From the NCBI GenBank assembly GCA_025450195.1, contig JANWHW010000012.1, positions 1 to 64,000 of the forward strand: a stretch of 64,000 bases of DNA. The letters are read 5' to 3'. Both the position numbers and the translations under genes were made by a program. Source of the stretch: Solirubrobacterales bacterium (GTDB lineage: Bacteria; Actinomycetota; Thermoleophilia; Solirubrobacterales; 70-9). A model generated the notes under the pieces. The model ran no database searches. It was not told the origin of the DNA and was given only the letters and a program-made list of their open reading frames with translations. Below, one piece after another: positions 40,690-48,906 of the stretch (positions are counted from its first letter, which is position 1; each line of letters opens with the position of its first letter).

Positions 40690-41256
40690 TTAGCTGTCGC
40701 TGAAGTTGACCGAGACCGGCTCACGCTCGGCAGCGTCCTCGATCTCGAAGAACTCGCGAGCGGTGAAGTTGCCCTGATTGGCGATGACCGAGCCTGGGAA
40801 CTGTTCGATGTCGGTGTTGTAGGACTGCACGTTGGAGTTGTAGATCCGTCGTGAGGCCTGGATCTCGTCCTCGAGCTCGGAGAGGTTGCGACTCAGCTGC
40901 TGGAAGTTCTCGGTGGCGCGGAGCTCGGGGTAGTTCTCGGCAACCGCTTTGACGTCGGCCAGGGCCTGGGTCAGCTGCTGCTCGGCCTTGGCGGTTTCCT
41001 CGACGCTCTGCGCCTGCATCGCCGCGGCCCGCGCCTGCGTCGTTTTTTCGAAGGTCTGGCTCTCATGTGCCGCGTAGCCCTTGACCGTCTCCACGAGATT
41101 GGGGACCAGATCGTGGCGGCGCTTCAACTGTACGTCGATGCCGCTCCAGGACTCCTCAATGCGGTTGCGCGCGGCGATAAAGGAGTTGCGCTTCGCGATC
41201 CAGTAGATGACCCCGATCACGATGATTACGCCGATCACTATGAGGGCGATGGTCAT
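40690..41256 (-). CDS. LemA family protein
   Basis: A 188-residue membrane protein with one N-terminal helix (IALIVIGVIIVIGVIYWIA). A long coiled coil follows, with the family signature FIAARNRIEESWSGIDVQLK, RRHDLVPNLVETVKGYA, and the later RRIYNSNVQSYNTDIEQFPG. Function in bacteria is poorly defined. It ends 18 bases before the rubredoxin gene. Confidence 0.93.
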   Translation of the reverse strand: MTIALIVIGVIIVIGVIYWIAKRNSFIAARNRIEESWSGIDVQLKRRHDLVPNLVETVKGYAAHESQTFEKTTQARAAAMQAQSVEETAKAEQQLTQALADVKAVAENYPELRATENFQQLSRNLSELEDEIQASRRIYNSNVQSYNTDIEQFPGSVIANQGNFTAREFFEIEDAAEREPVSVNFSDS

Positions 41257-41303
41257 GAGCCCATCCTACTGCCCCCGGTGGGCACCTGCATAAGATCGCT
41301 GTC

Positions 41304-41975
41304 ATGGGCGCAAAGCAGGAAGCATCTGAATGGCTGGAGGCTGTCCAGGCCTACGGTGAGCGCAACGGCTTGCAGTACGAGCCGGTTGGCGGGATCAACC
41401 CCAAGGATGGGCCGGTGGCGCTCTGCGTCGGGGGCACGAACAGGCTCACCGGGCAGCTGGTTGAGGGGTTTTGGGGCTCATCCTGCGATGCCGACGAGAA
41501 GGAAACAGGTGGGCTGTTCGCAAAGGCAGTTCTTCCTGGCGCGATTCTCGCCAAGGCTCACATGCCTGACCTGGCGAAGGTGGTGCCCGCCTTCAACGTC
41601 GAGTCGATCGAGGGTCACGAGGCCGTCACGCAGCGCTTTGCCCGCAAGGTCGAGTTCGAGTCGATCGACTTCAACCGTCGCTTCATTGCGACCGTGCCCA
41701 GTGAGTACGACCCGGTTTCGCTGCGCGAGCTCTTCAGCCCGGGCTTCCTCGAGTGGACAACGACGATGACCGGCGAGATCGACTTCGGCATCAATGACCG
41801 CCAGCTCTGGTTCATGTGGCAGCTTCGGGAGCGCTCTGGGGCCGAGCTGAAGGAGGCGCTGCGCAACGCGGGCCAGCTCTTCAAACGGCTACAGGCTGAG
41901 ATGGACGAGAGCGGAATCCACATCTACCCGCCGGGGCCCTGGCACGCCGGGCTGGAGCCCTTCCCGGACGCCTGA
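41304..41975 (+). CDS. Hypothetical protein
   Basis: A 223-residue protein, unknown to me. It has no signal peptide or membrane helix. It reads EASEWLEAVQAYGERNGLQY near the start, contains two cysteines (VALCVGGTN and SSCDAD) and ends in IHIYPPGPWHAGLEPFPDA. The predicted pattern is a mixed alpha/beta protein. It is divergent from lemA with 47 bases between, so shared regulation is possible. Confidence 0.75.
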   Translation: MGAKQEASEWLEAVQAYGERNGLQYEPVGGINPKDGPVALCVGGTNRLTGQLVEGFWGSSCDADEKETGGLFAKAVLPGAILAKAHMPDLAKVVPAFNVESIEGHEAVTQRFARKVEFESIDFNRRFIATVPSEYDPVSLRELFSPGFLEWTTTMTGEIDFGINDRQLWFMWQLRERSGAELKEALRNAGQLFKRLQAEMDESGIHIYPPGPWHAGLEPFPDA

Positions 41976-41993
41976 CCCTGGACGCTTGCTCCC

Positions 41994-42014
41994 TTTCCAT
42001 CCGATGAATGGAAA
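41994..42014 (+). terminator. Hairpin after the hypothetical gene
   Basis: TTTCCAT (41994-42000) and ATGGAAA (42008-42014) form a stem with a seven-base loop, 18 bases after the stop codon. It could serve as a terminator; no T run follows. Confidence 0.35.
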
Positions 42015-42025
42015 AGGAGCACCAG

Positions 42026-42067
42026 CGCACCAGATCCTCCAGCGGTGCGACGTCCCCGTCCATCGAG
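42026..42067. repeat. 42-bp fragment matching the interior of bioF
   Basis: Bases 42026-42067 equal 51896-51937 inside bioF except for one base. In bioF this is the coding segment for [13 protein letters not shown]. Here it lies in the 96-base gap between two convergent genes and ends five bases before the NUDIX stop codon. It is not part of any gene I can support. Confidence 0.85.
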
Positions 42068-42071
42068 TGGG

Positions 42072-42713
42072 TCAGGAGGGGTAGTCGGAGTCGCCTGGGA
42101 GGACGACTCGGTGCTCGTCCGGTGTGCCGATCACCTTGGGCAGGATCGGCTGCACCTCGCGGTTGCGGTGCGCTTCGATTGCCTCCATGGATGTCTTGAA
42201 GGGCAGCAGAGACTCAAGTTGCTTGACCGTTGGGAAGGCGAGAGCCAGATCACCAGCCGCCTGCGCTGCCAGCGCTGCCTTGGGCTCGAACCAGCCGGCC
42301 TCGACCGTCTCGACCCCGTCCGGCTGGGGCGGCGAGTGGGCGGGGGCGAGGGCAAGGAAGAACCAGGCGTCAAAGCGCCTCGAGACGACCTCCGGCGTGA
42401 TCCAGCGCGAGAACAGGATCAGCTCCTCCTCGGCAGGCAGCTCGATCGCGGCCTCCTCGGCCAGCTCCCGCACCGCACAGGCCCGGTAGCCGGCCTCGCT
42501 GTCTCCGTCCTCTGGGTCCACGGAGCCTCCAGGGAAGACCCAAACGCCCGGCATGAAATTGGCGTTTTCGGTTCGCTTCAGCAGCAGGACCTCCAGCGAC
42601 CGCTCGGCGTGCTCTCCGCCTCGGCGCAGCAGCACAACGGAGGCCGCCGGCCGCGGCACCGCCGGCTCGCCTAGGTTGGGAGCCTCAGCCGGTCCACGCT
42701 GTCTCTCGCCCAT
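42072..42713 (-). CDS. NUDIX hydrolase
   Basis: A 213-residue pyrophosphohydrolase. The NUDIX box runs from GGSVDPEDGD to RELAEEAAI (about residues 62-90) with an insertion after the first glycines, and the metal-binding glutamates are in RELAEE. It is longer than simple MutT proteins and resembles the group near CoA/NUDT19-type hydrolases. The substrate is unknown. Confidence 0.88.
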   Translation of the reverse strand: MGERQRGPAEAPNLGEPAVPRPAASVVLLRRGGEHAERSLEVLLLKRTENANFMPGVWVFPGGSVDPEDGDSEAGYRACAVRELAEEAAIELPAEEELILFSRWITPEVVSRRFDAWFFLALAPAHSPPQPDGVETVEAGWFEPKAALAAQAAGDLALAFPTVKQLESLLPFKTSMEAIEAHRNREVQPILPKVIGTPDEHRVVLPGDSDYPS

Positions 42714-42731
42714 CTGCCCACCTTATAGGCG

Positions 42732-43934
42732 CTAGTCAAGGGCGCGGTTGCGGTCGTGGCGAACCCAAGTGCGGTGGGCGAGCCAGGCAAGAAGAGCAAT
42801 GAGGGCAAGCGGGGCGACGATCGCCAACCCGATCACGGTGATGCCGGCCGCGATGCCGAGGATGTGACCGGCGTCATCGACGGCGTCCTGCACTCCCCAG
42901 CTGCCGGTGTCGCTTTCTCCTCCGTTATCCGCCGTACCGGTCTCGATCCGCAGAGAGACATGCGAGAGGTTGGCGCGGCGCTGGAGCGTTGTGAGGCGGG
43001 ATCGCAATGCAGCGACTCGGAGGCGCTCCCGACGCAGCTGGGCCTCGACGGCCTCGCGCTCTGCATCGGTGTCGGCGCTCGCGAGCTGGGCGAGCAGTCC
43101 TTCGACCTTGGCCTCTGCGTCCTGAAGGCGCTCGCCGACGCTGATGGTTGGCGCGGTGATGTCCTGGGTCGACTCGTGCCGAGAGCGAACTTCCGCGATC
43201 TCCGAGAAGGAGGCAAGCGCGTCGCCGAGCTTGGCGGTTGGGATCAGGAGATCGAACGTCGCTCCTGCCTCTCCGCTGTCGCCGTCGCGGATCGAGGAGC
43301 GCAGGACGATGCCGTCGTAGCTGTGAACGGTTTCGAAGACCTGGGCGGCGTCATCGCGAACCTCGGAGGGATCGGTGCCGAGCACGAGCTGCGCCGAGCG
43401 CTCGATGGCGCGCCTTTCGGCTTGTGACGCATACGGCCCGGATGCGGTGGTCCGCCCGGACGCTGCGGAGGTGGCAGACAACCGGGGAAGTGGCTCCGAA
43501 AATTCCTCGACGGGCGCCGATAGCTCTGCGGAGCGGTCCAGCTCTGCGGAGCCTCCTCCCTGCCCTGCCGCAGCGCCGGCCGGGGCGGGAACCGCGGTGC
43601 CGGTTGGAGCGGAATCGGATGGACGAGAAGTCGTCGCGGTGCTCTGCGAGCTTGGATCGCTTTCGGTAACGGCGACGATCGCTGTCGCTGCGGCGATCGC
43701 GAGCACGGCGCAGGCGCCGGCTGGGGCGAGAAAGCGGCGGGGCTCGATGCGGAGCCTTTCCCCCAGGCGAAGGCGCTTTGAAATACGGCCGCTCGCGGAG
43801 TCGCCCTCCCCGCGGTGTTGTGGGAACCCGGCGTCGGCGCGCGCGTCCAGCTCGGCTACGAAGTCGGGTTGCGGCGCAGGCCGCAGCGTTTGCAGTGCGG
43901 TAATGAGATCGATGTCATCCCTATGCGACTCCAT
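42732..43934 (-). CDS. DUF4349 membrane protein, possible anti-sigma factor
   Basis: A 400-residue protein. It has a cytoplasmic N-terminus (about residues 1-67), a membrane helix (LAPAGACAVLAIAAATAIV), a long external part with coiled coil ([19 protein letters not shown]) and a C-terminal helix near 360-385 followed by a basic tail. The external part is the DUF4349 domain. The gene starts inside the 3' end of an ECF sigma gene, the usual arrangement for a membrane anti-sigma factor, so that role is inferred. Confidence 0.85.
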   Translation of the reverse strand: MESHRDDIDLITALQTLRPAPQPDFVAELDARADAGFPQHRGEGDSASGRISKRLRLGERLRIEPRRFLAPAGACAVLAIAAATAIVAVTESDPSSQSTATTSRPSDSAPTGTAVPAPAGAAAGQGGGSAELDRSAELSAPVEEFSEPLPRLSATSAASGRTTASGPYASQAERRAIERSAQLVLGTDPSEVRDDAAQVFETVHSYDGIVLRSSIRDGDSGEAGATFDLLIPTAKLGDALASFSEIAEVRSRHESTQDITAPTISVGERLQDAEAKVEGLLAQLASADTDAEREAVEAQLRRERLRVAALRSRLTTLQRRANLSHVSLRIETGTADNGGESDTGSWGVQDAVDDAGHILGIAAGITVIGLAIVAPLALIALLAWLAHRTWVRHDRNRALD

Positions 43935-44457
43935 TGCACGCCTCCCTCAACTTGCTGATGGCTCGATGCAGCTTGGTCCCGGTGTTTGACTCGGTGATCC
44001 CGAGCACGCGGGCGATCTCGGAATTGGAGAGCCCGGCGAAGAACTTCAGGGCGATCAGCTCCCGCTCGCGCGCGCCGAGCTCCCCGAGCGCGCCCGAAAC
44101 GATCAGGCGGAGCTCGCTCTGCTCCGTCGGATGAACCGTGGCGAGGCTTGCCGAATCCACGGGATCAGCGGCGAGGGTCGCCTGCCTGCCACGCCTCCGT
44201 AGCTCATCCAACGCAGCATTGCGGGCGATCCCGAACAACCAGGCGCGTGCGCTGCCACGCTGGGGATCGAAGTGCGAGCGCTTGCGATAGGCCCGCTCGA
44301 AAGCGGCGGCGGTGACGTCCTCGGCAGCGGCGCGATCGCGGAGGAGTCCGGCCGCGTAGGCATAGACGTCGTCGCGGCTGGAGCGATAGAGCTCGTCGAA
44401 TGCGACCCCGGCCTCCCGGGGGGTCTCTTCAGCCGGTGCGACCAAGGCCTGATTCAT
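43921..44457 (-). CDS. ECF-type RNA polymerase sigma factor
   Basis: A 178-residue group 4 sigma factor. Region 2 is DVYAYAAGLLRDRAAAEDVT with ARAWLFGIARNAALDELR; region 4 is LGARERELIALKFFAGLSNS with EIARVLGITESNTGTKLHRA. ATG at 44457 is assumed; a GTG eleven codons upstream (44490) is also possible. It is read into the DUF4349 gene, which it overlaps by 14 bases. Confidence 0.9.
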   Translation of the reverse strand: MNQALVAPAEETPREAGVAFDELYRSSRDDVYAYAAGLLRDRAAAEDVTAAAFERAYRKRSHFDPQRGSARAWLFGIARNAALDELRRRGRQATLAADPVDSASLATVHPTEQSELRLIVSGALGELGARERELIALKFFAGLSNSEIARVLGITESNTGTKLHRAISKLREACNGVA

Positions 44458-44501
44458 GCCCCTACTACGAGCGGGGCGGGGGTTCGTCACATCCGGCCGG
44501 C

Positions 44502-45827
44502 TCAGGCGGCCTGTGGCATTCGACCCAGATCCTCATCTTGGCTTGGCGCGCGGGCAGTGGCTGCGGCGATCGACTCCATTGTGATCTCGACCAGGCGGCG
44601 CAGGTCGCTTTCGGAGATCGACAGGGGTGGCATGAGGACGACGACATCGCCAAGGGGTCGGATGATCGCACCGCGCCGGCGTGCCTCCAGGGTCACCCGA
44701 TGCCCCATTCTCAGCGCTGGGTCGTGCTCACCGAGGTCGATCCCCACCATGAAGCCCCGACTGCGCACCTCGGTGACCTGCGGCATGCCTTCGACCGTCT
44801 CCAGCAGCTGAGCGAGCAGCTCGATCTTCGGTTGCAGGCGGGCGATGCTTTGGTCGGACTCGAAGGCGTCGAGGCTCGCGAGGGCCGCCGCGCAGGCAAG
44901 AGGGTTGCCCGTATAGGTGTGGCCATGGAAGAAGGTTCGCTGCTCCTCAGGCGCGCCGAGAAAGCCCTCATAGATCCGCTCGGTCGCCATGGTTGCGGCG
45001 AGCGGCATGTAGCCCCCGGTCAAGCCCTTGGCGAGGCAGAGCAGGTCGGGAGCCACGTCCTCCTGTTCACAGGCAAACATCGTCCCGGTGCGGCCGAATC
45101 CGGTTGCGACCTCGTCGCAGATCAGCAGCACTCCGAAGCGGTCGCAGAGCTCGCGCACCGCGCGCAGGTAGCCGGGAGGGTGGACGATCATTCCGGCGGC
45201 GCCCTGAACCAGCGGCTCGACGATCACCGCGGCCACCTCTTCCTCGTGGGTGGAGAGGATGCGGCTGAGATGCTCCACGTCGCCGGGCTCGGCGGCGTGC
45301 GTCTCAAAGAGCAGGGGCCGGAAGGTCGTGTGGAAGAGGTCAATGCCCCCGACCGAGACCGAGCCGATCGTGTCGCCGTGGTAGGCATCGCGCAGGTGGA
45401 CGAAGGAGGTTCGCCGAACGTGTTGCCCCCCTCGTTGACGCTGGTACTGGAAAGCCATCTTCAGCGCGACCTCGGTGGCGGTCGAGCCGGAGTCTGAGTA
45501 GAAGACCCTGGAGAGCCCCGGCGGAGCGAGGTCGACCAGCCGGGCGGCCAGCTCCGCGGCGCCCGGATGGGAGAGGCCGAGCATGGTGGAGTGCGCAACC
45601 TTGTCGAGCTGGTCGCTCAGGGCTCGATCGATGCCGGGATGGCGATGGCCGTGCACGTTGCACCACAGCGAGGAGACCCCGTCGAGGTAGCGATTGCCGT
45701 CGTTGGCAATCAAGTAGGAACCCTTTGCCCGCTCGATCACGAGCATCTCTTCCTCGCGCCAGGTCTGCTGCTGCGTGAACGGGTGCCAGAGGTGATCGCG
45801 GTCGAGCTGTGCGTGGTCCACCGGCAT
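44502..45827 (-). CDS. bioA: Adenosylmethionine-8-amino-7-oxononanoate aminotransferase
   Basis: A 441-residue PLP enzyme that makes diaminopelargonate for biotin. HLWHPFTQQQTW is near the N-terminus, YSDSGSTATEVALKMAFQY near 110, LICDEVATGFGRTG holds the PLP aspartate near 245, and LAKGLTGGYMPLAAT the PLP lysine near 275. FFHGHTYTGNPLACAA is also typical. It is separated from bioB-bioF-bioD by six kilobases of lipid and transport genes. Confidence 0.95.
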   Translation of the reverse strand: MPVDHAQLDRDHLWHPFTQQQTWREEEMLVIERAKGSYLIANDGNRYLDGVSSLWCNVHGHRHPGIDRALSDQLDKVAHSTMLGLSHPGAAELAARLVDLAPPGLSRVFYSDSGSTATEVALKMAFQYQRQRGGQHVRRTSFVHLRDAYHGDTIGSVSVGGIDLFHTTFRPLLFETHAAEPGDVEHLSRILSTHEEEVAAVIVEPLVQGAAGMIVHPPGYLRAVRELCDRFGVLLICDEVATGFGRTGTMFACEQEDVAPDLLCLAKGLTGGYMPLAATMATERIYEGFLGAPEEQRTFFHGHTYTGNPLACAAALASLDAFESDQSIARLQPKIELLAQLLETVEGMPQVTEVRSRGFMVGIDLGEHDPALRMGHRVTLEARRRGAIIRPLGDVVVLMPPLSISESDLRRLVEITMESIAAATARAPSQDEDLGRMPQAA

Positions 45828-45945
45828 CGCGATTCGACACTAGCTTCGGCTCCGGCGGCAACCCGTGGTTGGACTCGCGGCAAGCGGGGTAAGAAGCGTG
45901 CGGCTTCGCACAGACCTCTACATCAATACCTGTAACCATTTTCCA

Positions 45946-47043
45946 ATGGCTGAGCTGGGAGCAACACCCAAGGTTCCGAAGCTGCGCCGTAAAGCGTTGC
46001 ATTCCGTCCGATCGTTGTTCACGCCGCTGCTCCCCGACGACTACCTGGAACTGATCAACCCGCTCTGGTCGACGCGCGAGCTGCGTGGGCGGATCGAGCG
46101 GATCGACCATGAGACGCTCGATGCGGCGACTGTTCTGATCCGGCCGGGGTTCGAGTGGCCTGGACACCGGCCGGGGCAGTACCTGCGGATAGGAGTCGTG
46201 GTCGACGGGGTACACCACTGGCGTGCCTACTCGCTCACCTCGGAGCCGGAGCGTCCCGACGGCTGCATCAGCATCACTCCGAAACTGGTCGAAGCCGGCA
46301 AGGTCTCGCCCTACTTCGTCCACGGTGCCAGGCCCGGCGACGTCGTCCGCCTTGGCGGGGTCGAAGGCATGTTTGTCCTTCCAGACCCGCTGCCGGAGAA
46401 GCCTCTCTTCATCAGCGCCGGCAGCGGAATCACCCCGATCATGAGCATGATCCGCAGCTTGCACCGGGCCGACGCACTCGGCGACGCGGTCCACCTGCAC
46501 TCGGCGCGCAGCGCTGAGGACGTGATCTTCGCCGACGCCCTCAGCCAGATCGACTTCGCCCACGAGGGCTACAAGCTGGACCTGCGGCTGACCGGCGAGC
46601 AGGGCAGGATTGCGCCTGGAGATCTTGACCGGCTCTGTCCCGACTGGCGCGAGCGACACGCCTTCCTCTCTGGCCCGGCCGGGATGCTCGACGCGCTGAG
46701 CGAGCACTGGCAGCGCGAGGGCGATCGCGAGCTGCTCCACATGGAGCGCTTCCAACCCGTGATTGGGGGGGAGGAAGGCGAGGGAGACGGCGGCACGGTG
46801 CGCTTCACCCGCAGCGGGGTGGAGGCACGCTGTGAGAGCGGCACGCCGATCCTCGTCGGCGGCGAGCAGGCGGGAGCGACACTCCCTTTCGGCTGCCGGA
46901 TGGGCATTTGCCACACCTGCGTCGGCAAGCTCTGCAGGGGCGAGGTCCGCGACCTGCGCACCGGCCGCGTCCACGGCAGCGAGGGGGAGATGGTCCGGAC
47001 CTGCGTCAACGCCCCTGAGGGACCGATCGAGATCGCGCTTTGA
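45946..47043 (+). CDS. Ferredoxin reductase with C-terminal 2Fe-2S domain
   Basis: A 365-residue electron-transfer protein with FAD, NAD(P) and plant-type ferredoxin domains in one chain. RAYS (residues 93-96) binds FAD, GSGITPIMSMI (159-169) binds the nucleotide, and near the end CRMGICHTCVGKLC plus a later Cys ligate the cluster. This is the organisation of the partner (Rv3230c type) that feeds electrons to DesA3 in mycobacteria. The desaturase gene follows 19 bases later. The ATG is preferred to an in-frame opening at 45865. Confidence 0.9.
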   Translation: MAELGATPKVPKLRRKALHSVRSLFTPLLPDDYLELINPLWSTRELRGRIERIDHETLDAATVLIRPGFEWPGHRPGQYLRIGVVVDGVHHWRAYSLTSEPERPDGCISITPKLVEAGKVSPYFVHGARPGDVVRLGGVEGMFVLPDPLPEKPLFISAGSGITPIMSMIRSLHRADALGDAVHLHSARSAEDVIFADALSQIDFAHEGYKLDLRLTGEQGRIAPGDLDRLCPDWRERHAFLSGPAGMLDALSEHWQREGDRELLHMERFQPVIGGEEGEGDGGTVRFTRSGVEARCESGTPILVGGEQAGATLPFGCRMGICHTCVGKLCRGEVRDLRTGRVHGSEGEMVRTCVNAPEGPIEIAL

Positions 47044-47062
47044 AACTTACGAAAGGGAGACA

Positions 47063-48304
47063 ATGAACGCAATGACCACAACCGCCGAGCCGGTGAGCCC
47101 GCTCGCACACCTCTCGGCCGAGCAGCTCGACGAGCTGGCGCGGGAGTTTGACGCGATCCGCGATCGCGTGGCCGCCGACCTCGGGGAACGCGATCGTCGC
47201 TACATCGAGAGCATGATCGCGATGCAGCGACGCCTCGCCGTGGGCGGCCGGATGGCTCTGCTCTTTGCCCGTCATCGCCCCGCCCAGGCTGCCGGAGCCA
47301 CGGCGCTCTCGATGGCGAAGATCCTCGAGAACATGGAGATCGGCCACAACGTCTTGCACGGGCAGTGGGACTGGATGAACGATCCCCGCATCAACTCCTC
47401 GACCTGGGACTGGGACACGGCCTCGACCGCCGAGGCCTGGAAGCACTCCCACAACTACGTCCACCACACCTTCACCAACATCCTCGGCAAGGACAAGGAC
47501 CTCGGCTACGAGATCATGCGGATCGACCCCCAGCAGAAATGGCATCCGGTCTACCTCCTGCAGCCGCTCTACAACCTGCTGCTGATGGCCTTCTTCGAGT
47601 GGGGGGTTGCCGTCCATGACCTCGACTTCGAGGCGATCCGCAGCGGCCGCAAGTCAAAAGCGCAGATCAAGCGAGAGCTGGCCGGGATCCGCGACAAGGC
47701 AAAGAGCCAGATCATCAAGGACTACCTCGCCTGGCCGCTGCTCAGCGCTCTGGCAACGGCGGCTCTGGACGGCGCCCTCGAGGCGCGCCGCCCCGGCCGG
47801 CGGCGGGGCCGAGCCGGGCGGATCGTCCGGCGCGCCCTATCCGGCGGCGGAGCTTCCTTCCGCTCCGCGGCCGCCGCCAACGCCTCGGCCAACATCGTCC
47901 GCAACATCTGGGCCTACGCGATCATCTTCTGCGGCCACTTTCCCGACCAGACCTACACCTTCACCCAGGAGGAGGTCGAGGACGAGAGCCCGGGCGGCTG
48001 GTACGTGCGTCAGCTCGCCGGCGCGGCAAACATCGAGGGCAGTCCGCTCTTCCACGTCGCCAGCGGGAATCTTGGCTATCAGGTTGAGCACCACCTCTTC
48101 CCCGACCTGCCCAGCACCCGCTACGCCGAGATTGCCCCTCAGGTGAAACAGGTCTGCGAGCGTTACGGCCTACCCTACAACAGCGGCCCCTTCAGCCAGC
48201 AGCTGGGGATGGTGCAGAGGACGATCCTGCGCCTCGCCTTTCCCGGGGGCAGCCAGCGTCCCAAGCCAGGGCCCTACCGCGGGGAGGACCATCCGGTCCT
48301 GTGA
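47063..48304 (+). CDS. Membrane fatty-acid desaturase (DesA3-like)
   Basis: A 413-residue di-iron desaturase. The three histidine boxes are HNVLHG (H95, H99), HSHNYVHH (H128-H135) and QVEHHLFP (near 338). It matches the acyl-CoA delta-9-type desaturases that work with the reductase encoded before it. Residues about 235-264 are an arginine- and glycine-rich stretch between a membrane segment and the FRSAAAANASANIVRN region. I do not expect this stretch in the family. AAAGGGA precedes the ATG. Confidence 0.9.
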   Translation: MNAMTTTAEPVSPLAHLSAEQLDELAREFDAIRDRVAADLGERDRRYIESMIAMQRRLAVGGRMALLFARHRPAQAAGATALSMAKILENMEIGHNVLHGQWDWMNDPRINSSTWDWDTASTAEAWKHSHNYVHHTFTNILGKDKDLGYEIMRIDPQQKWHPVYLLQPLYNLLLMAFFEWGVAVHDLDFEAIRSGRKSKAQIKRELAGIRDKAKSQIIKDYLAWPLLSALATAALDGALEARRPGRRRGRAGRIVRRALSGGGASFRSAAAANASANIVRNIWAYAIIFCGHFPDQTYTFTQEEVEDESPGGWYVRQLAGAANIEGSPLFHVASGNLGYQVEHHLFPDLPSTRYAEIAPQVKQVCERYGLPYNSGPFSQQLGMVQRTILRLAFPGGSQRPKPGPYRGEDHPVL

Positions 48305-48320
48305 TATCCATCACAGGTAC

Positions 48321-48344
48321 AACTATTTCGTTCGCGCAATAGTT
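48321..48344. promoter_or_regulatory. Inverted repeat upstream of marR-like gene
   Basis: AACTATT, ten bases, AATAGTT is an exact 7-bp inverted repeat in an AT-rich stretch, 22 bases before the regulator ATG. MarR proteins bind such palindromes and repress their own genes. A second small palindrome (GTGAT-ATCC-ATCAC) covers 48301-48314. Confidence 0.5.
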
Positions 48345-48366
48345 TCACTTATGCAAATATTTGGGC

Positions 48367-48906
48367 ATGCAAGCGAGCGAGATCGCGGTGGTCATCGACG
48401 AGGCGCTTGGGTCTGAAGCGAGTCCCGAGGCCCAGGAAACGGCGGCGCGTCTCAGCGCCCTGGTGCGGCACCTGTTCCTCTACGACCGGGGCAACCTGCT
48501 GCGCTTGATCGAGGAGAGCGGCCTCACCACCACCCAGTGCAAGGCACTGCTGGAGCTGGGTGGGCTCGGTCAAGTGGCTGAGCCACGGCAGGTGAGCGAG
48601 CTGGCGGAGACCTTCGGCGTTTCGGCTCCCTCGATGAGCAGGGCCGTCGACGCTCTCGTCAAGGAGCGCCTCGCCACCCGGGTCGAGGACCCCGACGATC
48701 GCCGGGTGCGCCGCATCGCGATCACCGAGAAGGGCAAGAAGCTGGTCGACACGCTGGTCATGGTGCGCCAGGCCGGGATGGAAGCGTTCACTGCGACGCT
48801 CAGCGCAGCGCAGCGTCGCAAGCTCGATGCCGCTGTGGACTCGCTCATGGACAGGGACGACATCGCCCAGGCCTATGAGCACCTGAAAGAGGTCGGGCTC
48901 TCGTGA
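48367..48906 (+). CDS. MarR-family transcriptional regulator
   Basis: A 179-residue winged-helix regulator. The DNA-binding part spans about residues 75-120, with VSELAETFGVSAPSMSRAVD as helix-turn-helix and DPDDRRVRRIAITEKGKKL as the wing. ATG at 48367 is preferred to the TTG two codons upstream. It overlaps the exporter gene by four bases, so it probably controls that gene and perhaps the desaturase pair. Confidence 0.92.
   Translation: MQASEIAVVIDEALGSEASPEAQETAARLSALVRHLFLYDRGNLLRLIEESGLTTTQCKALLELGGLGQVAEPRQVSELAETFGVSAPSMSRAVDALVKERLATRVEDPDDRRVRRIAITEKGKKLVDTLVMVRQAGMEAFTATLSAAQRRKLDAAVDSLMDRDDIAQAYEHLKEVGLS

Noticed and set aside
45340-46974. 544-residue open frame on the minus strand from bioA into the reductase gene
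   Set aside because: It covers two well-supported genes; its composition is that of a shifted frame.
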